Shown here: piece after piece, positions 8,701-16,576 of the stretch
Position numbering within the stretch: the stretch's first letter is position 1
Layout of the letters: every line of letters starts with the position of its first letter
NCBI GenBank assembly: GCA_009784975.1
Contig: WQXG01000033.1
Location: 1 to 35,181, forward strand
Reading direction: 5' to 3'
Length of the DNA: 35,181 nucleotides
DNA from: Treponema sp.
GTDB taxonomy: Bacteria; Spirochaetota; Spirochaetia; Treponematales; Breznakiellaceae
Translations under genes and position numbers: made by a program
The notes under the pieces: generated by a model
The model's input: only the letters and a program-made list of their open reading frames with translations
What the model was told of the DNA's origin: nothing
Databases searched by the model: none

Positions 8701-10788
8701 GCCCATAATTCCAACTACATTTCCATCCAGCATGAGCGGCATTTTAATTGTTTCATAATAAGGTTTAGTACCGTCGACACATGGTATTCGTTCTTCCAGC
8801 GCAAGCGTGCGTCTTTCCCAGATAACTTTTCTGTCAACTGAGTTAAACCCTTCCGCTTCTTCTGCAGTTACTCCCAATCCTTCCTCATCGCTTTTCCCGA
8901 CAAGGTCATCAATGTCTTTGCCAAAATGTTCAAGAAACGCCTTGTTGCAGTGTAAAAAATTCAACTGCGAATTTTTGGTAAAAATAAGATCCGGAATAGA
9001 ATCAAACAATGTGGTAAGAGTGGTTGTTTGCAGGGCAAGTTCATAAGTCCGTTTTTCTACAAGTTCTTCAAGTTTCTTGCCGGTATGGCGGCTTCTTCCA
9101 AAAAGAATAATTACAAGGAAGAGCACGCATAAAGATAAAACAATTGAACCTATCAATAGCGGCATCTGCGCCTGTATCAATTTCAGGCGATAGTCGTATG
9201 TCTTGTGCCGCCATTGTTCCGAAATTGCCTTGGTATCAATCAATATAAGCGCTTTGTCAATGATAGAGCGTAATATTTCGTGATTTTTATTTATCCCGAA
9301 TGTGGAATCAAAGTAGTTTTCGAACATGATGTTTACTTTAAAATTTGGAAGCTCCAGATAGTTGGTTAAATGCAATAAAGCGGTAAAACTGTTCATTACC
9401 ATATCTACATCGCCTTTCGTAAGAGCATCAATCGCGGCTCCTTGATTTTCGTATTCTATGGTATTAAGATGATTCGGAAACCATCTGAAAAAGAATTCGG
9501 AGTGTGCGGTACCCTTGCTAACCCCAACTCTTTCTGAATAGACCCTGTTAACATTAATATTGCGGTAATCTACCCGGGATATAAGCACAGACTGATCTGT
9601 CATAAATGCATTGACCGGCCATATAAAACGTCCTTCGCGATCTGTTGTTTGTATTAGTTCGGAAACAATATATATTTCTCCGTTTTCAAGCATGCGAAGC
9701 AGCTCGTAAAAATCTGTACGCTCATCGTTAACAATGGAAAATTTAAATCCCGTAAGCGATTCCAGCTGCTCCAGCGCATCAAAGCATATTCCCTGCCATT
9801 CCCTGCTACGGGTGCTAAAAAAACTAATAGGATAATTATCATATTCTGCCCCAAACGGTATAACAGGATTATCTTTTATATACTGTTTTTCTTCTTCAGT
9901 GAGCCTCATATACAGCTTGTTTCTTAAATAATCCTGATACCCCTGATCATATAATTCGCTTAAGTAGCGAATGCCGCCGTTTTCCAGGGCTTTTTGCACA
10001 GCGGAGATAATCGGTTCAAGCTCGCTGTTTTGCGTTGACAGGGAAACAGGAGAGTATATCAGCGGAAAAAATTCTGATACTACAACATCGCCGTAAACGT
10101 CAAAAAAATCTTCCTGCACGCCTTCTGTGATAAGCGCATCAGCTTCTCCGCTTTTTAGAAGATCGTATACTTCATCGTATTCAAGAACGTATACAGGATC
10201 AAATGTTCCGCCGGAAAAAAACAGAACATCGGCTGTAATTGTATTTTTTTCCTGAAGCACATAACGCGGCTTGCGTGTTTGGCGAATTTCCGAAAAAGGA
10301 CTGCTGCCTGCAATACGATAATATTTTATTGAGCGCTGTGCTATGGCATCTGTCATAAAGTAAGTTTTTCGGCGTTCTTCGTTTGCTGTTAAATCGCCGG
10401 AAAAATCTATCTCTTTGCTTTCCATCCCGTCAAGCAGCCCATGCCAGGAAAAACGCTGCGGAACAAACGGAATGCCGAATAATTCAGAAAGCCATCTGCA
10501 TACAAGCGCGGAGTACCCGCTTACTTCTCCGCTTTCATTAAGAAATGTTTCTGTACTGGGTATCATCCCATAGATAAAATAATCTTTTTTTTCAAGAATT
10601 GCTTCTATTGCTTTTATCTCTTCGCTGGTAATACCTGGAATGTCACGATACTCAGAAAATGAAAGCCGGACATCTGATTCATTATTATCTGCGCTGCTGC
10701 AGTCAGAAACAAAAATTAATATCAGCGCCATTGCTATTACGGGAAGTATGGGGAACACCCTTAAAAAAAATACTTTTTTTATTTTCAT
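5728..10788 (-). CDS. BvgS/EvgS-like hybrid sensor histidine kinase with two periplasmic binding domains and two Hpt domains
   Basis: Domains of this 1686-aa protein, in order: an N-terminal signal anchor (about 5-28); two tandem SBP_bac_3-type periplasmic domains (about 65-285 and 300-530); a transmembrane helix (543-564); a short coiled coil; a PAS domain (590-705); a GAF domain (720-880); HisKA with phosphoacceptor His910 in MSHEIRTPMN; a HATPase domain with N box NNLLSNAFKYTD (1023-1034), G1 DTGHGM (1059-1064) and G2 GTGLGL (1089-1094); a receiver with Asp1217; and two Hpt domains with His1356 (VHGIKSS) and His1553 (VHGIKGT). Such proteins sense small ligands in the periplasm and relay phosphate His-Asp-His-Asp. 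The second Hpt is unusual and may allow two output partners. The start ATG overlaps the stop of the preceding kinase gene by one base (TAATG), with Shine-Dalgarno AGAGGT. Confidence 0.93.
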   Translation of the reverse strand: MKIKKVFFLRVFPILPVIAMALILIFVSDCSSADNNESDVRLSFSEYRDIPGITSEEIKAIEAILEKKDYFIYGMIPSTETFLNESGEVSGYSALVCRWLSELFGIPFVPQRFSWHGLLDGMESKEIDFSGDLTANEERRKTYFMTDAIAQRSIKYYRIAGSSPFSEIRQTRKPRYVLQEKNTITADVLFFSGGTFDPVYVLEYDEVYDLLKSGEADALITEGVQEDFFDVYGDVVVSEFFPLIYSPVSLSTQNSELEPIISAVQKALENGGIRYLSELYDQGYQDYLRNKLYMRLTEEEKQYIKDNPVIPFGAEYDNYPISFFSTRSREWQGICFDALEQLESLTGFKFSIVNDERTDFYELLRMLENGEIYIVSELIQTTDREGRFIWPVNAFMTDQSVLISRVDYRNINVNRVYSERVGVSKGTAHSEFFFRWFPNHLNTIEYENQGAAIDALTKGDVDMVMNSFTALLHLTNYLELPNFKVNIMFENYFDSTFGINKNHEILRSIIDKALILIDTKAISEQWRHKTYDYRLKLIQAQMPLLIGSIVLSLCVLFLVIILFGRSRHTGKKLEELVEKRTYELALQTTTLTTLFDSIPDLIFTKNSQLNFLHCNKAFLEHFGKDIDDLVGKSDEEGLGVTAEEAEGFNSVDRKVIWERRTLALEERIPCVDGTKPYYETIKMPLMLDGNVVGIMGIARNITKRKEVEERMASRYESSKKLSDALANITKSPTISTGVLKDAADVIAKDGGNALNTSYVGVWMFSEETGYLENISHYNVLAGELSVLDSIDLFANQEYMNLLKSERIIIMNNPAECKLITSNFEGYDNLCAALDSPIRIDGKFVGVVCVEQEFCGEFHEKREWAIEEQNFASSLADLMALAISGSERRKAREAAETASQTKSAFLANMSHEIRTPMNAILGVTEILIQYETLPAEIEEGLGKIYSSCDLLLGIINDILDFSKIEAGKLDIMPAQYKVASLINDSVHLNMMRIDSKPIEFELHVDENVPAKLIGDELRIKQILNNLLSNAFKYTDAGKVTLSVVSINTKEGVTLMLSVRDTGHGMTKDQLSKLFDEYSRFNRDKNISIEGTGLGLAITQRLVHLMDGDIFVESKPEIGTYFIVRLPQKTIDTEVLGKEVVANLRQFRMNYITHRKRGQIARDPMPYGSVLIVDDVETNLYVAVGLMKLYKLQIDTAMSGQEAIDKVNNGKVYDIIFMDHMMPEMDGIEATKYLRNSGYTAPIIALTANAVAGQADVFLQNGFDEFISKPIDIRQLNSVLNKLIRDKQSPETIEAARRQKAETNGIPAPQPFMDSLLLESFIRDARKAITWLENQKNIGFDNIENKEEVLRKFTITVHGIKSSLWNIGETVLAELAYNLEKCGREQNVEQITASTPGFINDLHVLLEKLESRRDESSSDPVYTDDDIYNLRSKFRIIKEMCADYNRKGALDAIAEIKKHTKETKEVLDTIMGFVLHSDFEQAESVAAGYLADLPGILLNREIAGLDINKGLERYEGDEKTYLKVLRSYAASVRSMLSVVEEVSEETLEIYKIKVHGIKGTSLDICAELTGKDAKALEEAAKSGDFGYIKKHNPAFLENTKKLVLDIDDLLNCIEAENPKPKKDKPDTELLLKLLTACKSYDMDGADEAMAEMEKYKYEADDGLADWLRDNVDIMNFTQIVQKLSDLIK

Positions 10789-13718
10789 TATGTTACCTCT
10801 GTATTGGTTAACTTCAGCGACCCGGCATATTCTGCCGCAATATTTTGCGCTTCCTCAAATTCACTATGAAGCACATGCTTCATAATGCTATCCAGAACAT
10901 CTCTTGTTTCTTTTGAGCAGCTTTTAATATCAGAAATTACTGCCAAAGTGCCTTTTCTGTTGTAATCCGTACACAATTCCTGAATCTCCAGAAGCTTATT
11001 GCGCAGATTTTCAACATCTTCCTTGCTCACCGAGAGGTTAATGCCGCTGTATTCTTCCCGTTTTAACTCAAGTTTTTCCAGTAATGCGCGCAGGCTGTTT
11101 AAAAATTCCGGAGCAGTTGCTTTTATAGTTTCAATATCCTGCTCCCGCCCTGCCTTTTCCAAATTAAGCGCAAGCCCTGCAAGCGTCGATTCGCCGATAT
11201 TCCACAGAGAACTTTTTATGCCGTGCACTACAACGGTAAATGCCCGCAAATCGTTTGCATGTTCGCATTGTTCTTCCAGTATAACCACAGCTTTATTGGC
11301 ATCCCTGATAAAAGATTCCAGAAGCAATAAATCCATCTGCGGAAAAAGAACTTTATCGTTTGATTCCGCCTGCTGCTTGCGCGCAGCTTCGATTACTTCC
11401 GGCGGCTGTTTATCCCGTATCAGTTTGTTTAAAATAGAGTTCAATTGGCGTATGTCTATCGGCTTGGAGATAAACTCATCAAAACCATTCTGCAGAAAAA
11501 CATCTGCCTGCCCTGCTACTGCATTGGCTGTCAATGCAACAATTGGGGCATTATATCCTGAATTCCGCATTCTTTTGGTCGCTTCAATGCCGTCCATTTC
11601 CGGCATCATGTGATCCATGAATATAATGTCGTATACTTTGCCGCTATTAACTTTATCAATTGCTTCCTGCCCCATCATTGCAGTATCTATCTGCAGCTTG
11701 TAAAGTTTCATAAGACCGACTGCAACATACAAATTTGTTTCTACATCGTCAACAATCAAAACGCTTCCGTAAGGCATTGGGTCGCGTGAAATTTTCCCCC
11801 ATTTTCTAAGCGACATATAATTCATGCGGAATTGCCGCATATTTGCCACTTCTTCTTTTCCCAGCACTTCCGAATCTACTGTTTCCTGCGGAAGACGGAC
11901 TACAAACAGCGAACCTTTACCCAGCTCGCTTTCCACCTGAATATACCCATCCATAAGATTTACAAGACGCTGAGTTATGGACAAACCCAGCCCGGTGCCC
12001 TCTACGGTAATATTCTTTTTAATGTTAAAGCGGGAATAATCTTCAAACAATTTGCCCAGCTGTTCTTCGGTTAAACCATGACCTGTATCACGTACGCTTA
12101 ACACAAGCGTTACGCCTGCCTTATCGGGGTATGCCCATTTTACCTGACCGCTCATTGTATGGTCAGGCAAATACGAAAGAAGAGGTATTGCTTCAGAAGC
12201 AACGGACAATGTAACTTTGCCGGCGTCGGTATATTTAAACGCATTGGAAAGCAGGTTGTTTAAGATTTGTTTAATGCGAAGCTCATCGCCGACTAATCTT
12301 GCGGGGACGTTTTCGTCTACATGAAGTTCAAATTCAATGGGTTTGCTGTTGATTCTCATCATGTTAAGATGAACGGAGTCATTTATCATGTTTGCAACTT
12401 TATATTTTGCGGGCATAATATCCAGCTTGCCTGCTTCTATTTTGGAGAAATCCAGTATGTCGTTGATAATGCCAAGAAGCAAATCGCACGAACTGTAAAT
12501 TTTGCCCAAACCTTCTTCTATCTCGGCAGGAAGCGATTCTATCTGAATAAGGATTTCGGTTACGCCCAAAATGGCATTCATTGGAGTGCGTATTTCGTGG
12601 CTCATGTTTGCAAGGAAAGCGGACTTTGTCTGGCTGGCAGTTTCAGCGGCTTCGCGCGCTTTGCGCCGTTCAGAACTGGAAATTGCCAGCGCCATTAAGT
12701 CGGCAAGAGAAGAGGCAAAGTTTTGTTCTTCTATTGCCCATTCGCGTTCATTTGGGTATTTATCGCAGAGCACCTGTTCAACGCATACCACACCAACCAG
12801 TTTGCCGTCTATATGTATGGGAGCGTCAAGCGCGGCGCATAACCGGCTGAAATATCTTTCAAATGCAACCGACATCTGCTTGCATTCTTCCGGATTGTTC
12901 ATAACAATTAACCGTTCAGATTTTAAAAGCTTTAAATATTCCTGCCGGTTAAACATATAACTTTTATCTTTAACGGGATTTTTGCCGGTATAGCCGTCAT
13001 AGCAGGAGATACATTCAAGAACATTTTCTTCCTCTATGTAACTCCATATCCCGACACAAAAGGTATCAAGAGCAATGCATCCTTCCTGTGCCAGATCATC
13101 TGCTGCGGCTTCCAGATTCCCCAAAGAAATAGCCTGAGATTTGGTAAGCTTTGCCAGCGCGTCATTTAATGTTTTTGCGTATTTATAACCGGATACCATT
13201 TTAATTTCTATTTCTTTATGTTTTGTAATATCATGCACTATTCCCAAAACGCCGATTACATTGCCGTCTACCACAAGCGGAGTTTTAGTTGATTCTATAA
13301 GAGGAATAGTTCCGTCTGCGCGCGGAACACTTTCTTCGACTACTGTTATATTGCCTTCTAAAATAACCCTGCGATCCCACCTTCTGAACTCTTCCGCTTT
13401 ACTAAAAGACACTCCAAGCCCTTCCTCATCGCCTTTCCCTATAACATCTTCCTTGGTGCGTCCAAAATAATCCAAAAAACTTTTATTGCATTGTATATAA
13501 CGTAAATTTAAGTCTTTTATATAGATAGGATCCGGAATTGAATCGAATAATGTAGTAAACGTGGTTGTCTGAACCTTAAGTTCATTTGTCCGTTTTTCGA
13601 CAATTTCTTCCAGCTGCTTACCGGCGCGGCGGCTTCTTAAAAAGAGAATTGCAACAAGAATTATTACCAACAGGGACAGAATACATGTTCCAATCAGCCA
13701 CGGTATTATATAGGGCAT
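10788..13718 (-). CDS. Membrane hybrid histidine kinase (PAS-GAF-HisKA-HATPase-REC-Hpt)
   Basis: I start this 976-aa protein at the ATG at 13718, preceded by GGAGG 9 nt upstream; an in-frame TTG seven codons earlier is less likely. One transmembrane helix (about 8-28) is followed by PAS (55-170), GAF (180-350), HisKA (His374), HATPase (G1 DTGHGL, G2 GTGLGL), a receiver (Asp702) and one Hpt (His832). It is a paralogue of the 1686-aa kinase from just before that protein's transmembrane helix onward, but lacks the periplasmic binding domains and the second Hpt. The HATPase carries about 20 extra residues between the N box and G1. It is coupled at both ends by TAATG overlaps. Without its own ligand domain it may rely on cytoplasmic PAS/GAF signals or on dimerising with its paralogue. 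Confidence 0.92.
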   Translation of the reverse strand: MPYIIPWLIGTCILSLLVIILVAILFLRSRRAGKQLEEIVEKRTNELKVQTTTFTTLFDSIPDPIYIKDLNLRYIQCNKSFLDYFGRTKEDVIGKGDEEGLGVSFSKAEEFRRWDRRVILEGNITVVEESVPRADGTIPLIESTKTPLVVDGNVIGVLGIVHDITKHKEIEIKMVSGYKYAKTLNDALAKLTKSQAISLGNLEAAADDLAQEGCIALDTFCVGIWSYIEEENVLECISCYDGYTGKNPVKDKSYMFNRQEYLKLLKSERLIVMNNPEECKQMSVAFERYFSRLCAALDAPIHIDGKLVGVVCVEQVLCDKYPNEREWAIEEQNFASSLADLMALAISSSERRKAREAAETASQTKSAFLANMSHEIRTPMNAILGVTEILIQIESLPAEIEEGLGKIYSSCDLLLGIINDILDFSKIEAGKLDIMPAKYKVANMINDSVHLNMMRINSKPIEFELHVDENVPARLVGDELRIKQILNNLLSNAFKYTDAGKVTLSVASEAIPLLSYLPDHTMSGQVKWAYPDKAGVTLVLSVRDTGHGLTEEQLGKLFEDYSRFNIKKNITVEGTGLGLSITQRLVNLMDGYIQVESELGKGSLFVVRLPQETVDSEVLGKEEVANMRQFRMNYMSLRKWGKISRDPMPYGSVLIVDDVETNLYVAVGLMKLYKLQIDTAMMGQEAIDKVNSGKVYDIIFMDHMMPEMDGIEATKRMRNSGYNAPIVALTANAVAGQADVFLQNGFDEFISKPIDIRQLNSILNKLIRDKQPPEVIEAARKQQAESNDKVLFPQMDLLLLESFIRDANKAVVILEEQCEHANDLRAFTVVVHGIKSSLWNIGESTLAGLALNLEKAGREQDIETIKATAPEFLNSLRALLEKLELKREEYSGINLSVSKEDVENLRNKLLEIQELCTDYNRKGTLAVISDIKSCSKETRDVLDSIMKHVLHSEFEEAQNIAAEYAGSLKLTNTEVT

Positions 13719-15007
13719 TAGCTGTATCCTCCAGGGCAATCTCCCAAAGCAGACACAATCTTTTTAAAATCTCCGCGCAGCAGATCTACAGAAATTCCGT
13801 CCAGCATATTATTTATTTTAAGCGTCCAGCTTTTCTGCGCTAAATCTGCCAAAGCTGTCTTTGCGGTTTTAATATTAAAATTTTCACACGCCCTCTTGAT
13901 ATCGTCCAGCTTCTGCTGCAGGTAAGCTGCATCTTCATCAGAAATTTCCATAGGGTCGTCTGTTTCAGCCGTTTTAAATTTATCGATTAAAACCTGCAGC
14001 GCATCAATAAGCGCGGATGTTTCATCTGCTATTGCGGAAAAATTTCCTGCGCTGCCGGCATTTTCCAGGCTCAACGCAGCATCAGACAATTTCTTTTCGT
14101 CTATATTTGCCAAAGCGCTTTTTATTCCGTGAACAACAACAATATACGATTCTTTTTCTTCATCGTTAAGCTCATGCAGCTTAGTATTTAATTTTCTTAG
14201 CTCGCTTACAGCGTTTTCTGCATCCAGCAGAAAATATTTTTCCCTTGCGGACATATTGTCCATTTGTTCTTTGCGAGCCGTTTTTTCGATTTCAATTGAC
14301 TGCAAGGCGGCAGACGGCTCTTTATCCCGTATCAAGCGTGTCAGCAAAAGATCCAATTCGCGAGAATCGATTGGCTTGGCAATAAAACCGTCAAAACCAT
14401 TTGATAAAAACTTTTCTGCCTGCCCAATAAGCGCATTGGCAGTAAGAGCGATGATGGGGCGTGAAAAACCCATTTCACGAATAATCTGTGTTGCTTTAAT
14501 GCCGTCCATCTTGGGCATCATGTGATCCATTAATATTATATCGTAAGTGCTGTCGTTTTTTACTTTTTCTACGGCTTCCAATCCGTTTTTTGCCGTATCA
14601 ATATGCAGCCCGTAAGGATACAATAAACCTTTTACAACATACAGGTTGGATTCAACGTCATCTACTACCAGCACTTTGCTGTTAGGCATATATTCATGTA
14701 TGATTTGTTCGCTTTTAAAAAGCGTCATGCTGCGAAAGCTAAAATCCTTTAAGCTTTCCGCAATTTCTTTTCCGCATACAAGCGAACTGCATTTTTTCTG
14801 GGGAATGCGCACTGTAAAAACAGATCCTTTGCCGGCTTCGCTTTCTACCAATATTTCTCCGTTCATTAAATTAACAAGACGTTTAGAGATGCTTAATCCC
14901 AAGCCTGTGCCGGAAATACTGCGATTCGTTTCCATGTTAAAGCGTTCATATTCATCAAAAAGTTTTTCAAGCTGATTTTTATTCATTCCCTGTCCGGTAT
15001 CGCTCAC
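13718..15007 (-). CDS. C-terminal part of the split hybrid histidine kinase (HATPase G boxes-REC-Hpt)
   Basis: The frame begins at GTG 15007 with SDTGQGM, the G1 box, followed by the F/G2 region (GTGLGL, 33-38), a receiver (acidic pair Asp116/Asp117, phosphoacceptor Asp161 in MDHMMPKMDG, Lys211) and an Hpt domain (His293 in VHGIKSA). No convincing Shine-Dalgarno precedes the GTG, so independent translation is doubtful unless ribosomes reinitiate after the TGA ten bases upstream. If made, the REC-Hpt portion could still work as a phosphotransfer module. The gene ends in TAATG, coupled to the next kinase. Confidence 0.7.
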   Translation of the reverse strand: MSDTGQGMNKNQLEKLFDEYERFNMETNRSISGTGLGLSISKRLVNLMNGEILVESEAGKGSVFTVRIPQKKCSSLVCGKEIAESLKDFSFRSMTLFKSEQIIHEYMPNSKVLVVDDVESNLYVVKGLLYPYGLHIDTAKNGLEAVEKVKNDSTYDIILMDHMMPKMDGIKATQIIREMGFSRPIIALTANALIGQAEKFLSNGFDGFIAKPIDSRELDLLLTRLIRDKEPSAALQSIEIEKTARKEQMDNMSAREKYFLLDAENAVSELRKLNTKLHELNDEEKESYIVVVHGIKSALANIDEKKLSDAALSLENAGSAGNFSAIADETSALIDALQVLIDKFKTAETDDPMEISDEDAAYLQQKLDDIKRACENFNIKTAKTALADLAQKSWTLKINNMLDGISVDLLRGDFKKIVSALGDCPGGYS

Positions 15008-15016
15008 TTTAACTAT

Positions 15017-16576
15017 TCAAACAATGGTTTCATCATCATTTCCCGGTTCAAAATTTATAGACAGCTTAACTTCGCCGGTATCCGTATATTTAAAAGCGTT
15101 GGAAAGCAGATTGTTAAAAACCTGCCTGATGCGCAGCTCGTCTCCGATTAATTTAAGCGGCATTTTATCGTCCAGTTCAAGTTTAAAATCTATCGGTTTG
15201 CTTTCATAGCGCAAACGGTTAATCTGCATGGTATCGCTGATAAAAACCGGAACATCGTATTTTTCACAGACAACTTCCAGTTTACCGGCTTCTATTTTTG
15301 AAAAATCCAGAACATCGTTAATTATTTTCATAAGCAGGCTGCCGGACTCGTATATTTTTCTAAACCCTTCTTCCGCATTTATATGCGGATTTTTATTCTG
15401 AAGATGAATTTCAGAAATACCAAGTATCGCATTTATCGGGGTTCGTATTTCATGACTCATCTGCGCAAGAAAAATGCCTTTTGCGCGGTTGCTTTGCTCT
15501 GCAAGTTTTTTGGCAGTAACAAGTTCAATCAGCAATTGATTGCGAATCACTGCATTGGCGCACATAAACGCCGCAGAGCGCAAAATATCTGCGCAGTTGC
15601 TGTCAAAATACCGTTCATTGTGACGGTCTTCAAAAAGCACAAATCCCCAAAAAACATTGTCTATGAAAATAGGCGCAACGAATGCGGAGATAACGCCGAA
15701 TGATTTTAATACTCCTGCCTCCGGAAGCAATCTTGCGGGAGAATTGATAATGTCTCCGGCTGCCAGAATCTTTTCCCATCTCGGCGACATATCGGCATAC
15801 GATACATTTTTTAATATGGCAGTCGGTTCAGTAGTTCCGCCGGATGTTTTATCCCAGCGGAAAATTTGCGATACATGCAAACCATCCGGCATGGGAGTAT
15901 TCTGCCAAACCGAAAGCCTGTCTAAATCCAGCTCTACGATGATGGGCATTAGTCCTATCGACATGATATCTTCGAATGATTTGTTTTGCTGCGTCATGAA
16001 TTCAATTGCGGTTTTATTAAGTACTTCCAGTATTTTTTCACGATATTTGATGGTTTCCAGCATTTTATCGTGCTCGCGTAAATCACGGGTATATCCAAGC
16101 ACGACATCTTCACTTCCGTATCTGCCCCGGACAAGCGTAACCTCTGCCGGTATAAGCGCGCCACTATCCGGCATTTTATGCATCCAATCAAATTTGCTGT
16201 AACCTTTTTCAAATGTTTCATTCACAAGCTTTACAGCTTTTTCATCGGAGCGCCGTCCATCAGGCTGAAATTCCGGCGAACAGCTGGAAATAAATTTATC
16301 TCTGTATTCCTGCTTGTCCTTAAAGCCGTATAATCTTACGGCTGCTTCGTTGCAGTCTATCGTATTTAAATTTCTGTCCCATATCTGGGTGCACAACGGA
16401 GATGTATCCAGCATTAACATCAGGCGTTCATTTGCCGCGTTTATTGCTTTCTCCATCAGTATTTTTTCTTCTATTTCTATCTTGTATAATCGCTGGGTTC
16501 TTTTATTCCTTATCAGCAAGAAGACTAGCAATAACAGAAGCAAAAATAAAACGGCGAGTGATATATTTGTTATCAT
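15017..16576 (-). CDS. N-terminal part of the split hybrid histidine kinase (TM-PAS-GAF-HisKA-partial HATPase)
   Basis: This 519-aa product has a hydrophobic N-terminal helix (about 4-22), a coiled coil (30-52), a PAS domain (52-168), a GAF-like domain (185-350) and HisKA with His375 in MSHEIRTPIN. It ends just after the HATPase N box (NNLLSNAFKYTDTGEV). Without the G1 and G2 boxes it cannot bind ATP normally, so alone it should not autophosphorylate. The ATG overlaps the stop of the preceding REC-HD-GYP gene in an ATGA arrangement. Its sensor half is clearly different from the other two kinases, while the catalytic part is similar to theirs. Confidence 0.75.
   Translation of the reverse strand: MITNISLAVLFLLLLLLVFLLIRNKRTQRLYKIEIEEKILMEKAINAANERLMLMLDTSPLCTQIWDRNLNTIDCNEAAVRLYGFKDKQEYRDKFISSCSPEFQPDGRRSDEKAVKLVNETFEKGYSKFDWMHKMPDSGALIPAEVTLVRGRYGSEDVVLGYTRDLREHDKMLETIKYREKILEVLNKTAIEFMTQQNKSFEDIMSIGLMPIIVELDLDRLSVWQNTPMPDGLHVSQIFRWDKTSGGTTEPTAILKNVSYADMSPRWEKILAAGDIINSPARLLPEAGVLKSFGVISAFVAPIFIDNVFWGFVLFEDRHNERYFDSNCADILRSAAFMCANAVIRNQLLIELVTAKKLAEQSNRAKGIFLAQMSHEIRTPINAILGISEIHLQNKNPHINAEEGFRKIYESGSLLMKIINDVLDFSKIEAGKLEVVCEKYDVPVFISDTMQINRLRYESKPIDFKLELDDKMPLKLIGDELRIRQVFNNLLSNAFKYTDTGEVKLSINFEPGNDDETIV

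Larger units (their letters stand above)
13718..16576 (-). pseudogene. Hybrid histidine kinase gene interrupted by one in-frame TGA
   Basis: The two open frames 15017-16576 and 13718-15007 lie in the same reading frame, separated by TGA (15019-15017) and three sense codons. Read through, they give a complete 952-codon kinase: transmembrane helix, PAS, GAF, HisKA, HATPase, REC, Hpt. The stop falls in the beta-strand just before the G1 box, where the two paralogues have leucine; a TTA-to-TGA change would explain it. The flanking overlaps with neighbouring genes (ATGA at 16573-16576, TAATG at 13718) remain intact, which suggests a recent lesion, a sequencing error, or readthrough. Confidence 0.8.

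Noticed and set aside
10999..11613. A 204-codon plus-strand open frame with a Ser/Ala/Arg-rich product
   Set aside because: It lies wholly inside the minus-strand hybrid kinase gene, and its composition is the mirror of that coding sequence. Similar shadows occur opposite the other kinases.
13719..13739. TTG start extending the 976-aa kinase by seven residues
   Set aside because: The ATG at 13718 has a proper Shine-Dalgarno and a TAATG overlap with the upstream gene, matching the arrangement at 10788.
15017..15019. TGA as a selenocysteine codon
   Set aside because: Paralogues have Leu rather than Cys here, the position is a structural beta-strand and not a redox site, and no suitable hairpin follows the TGA.
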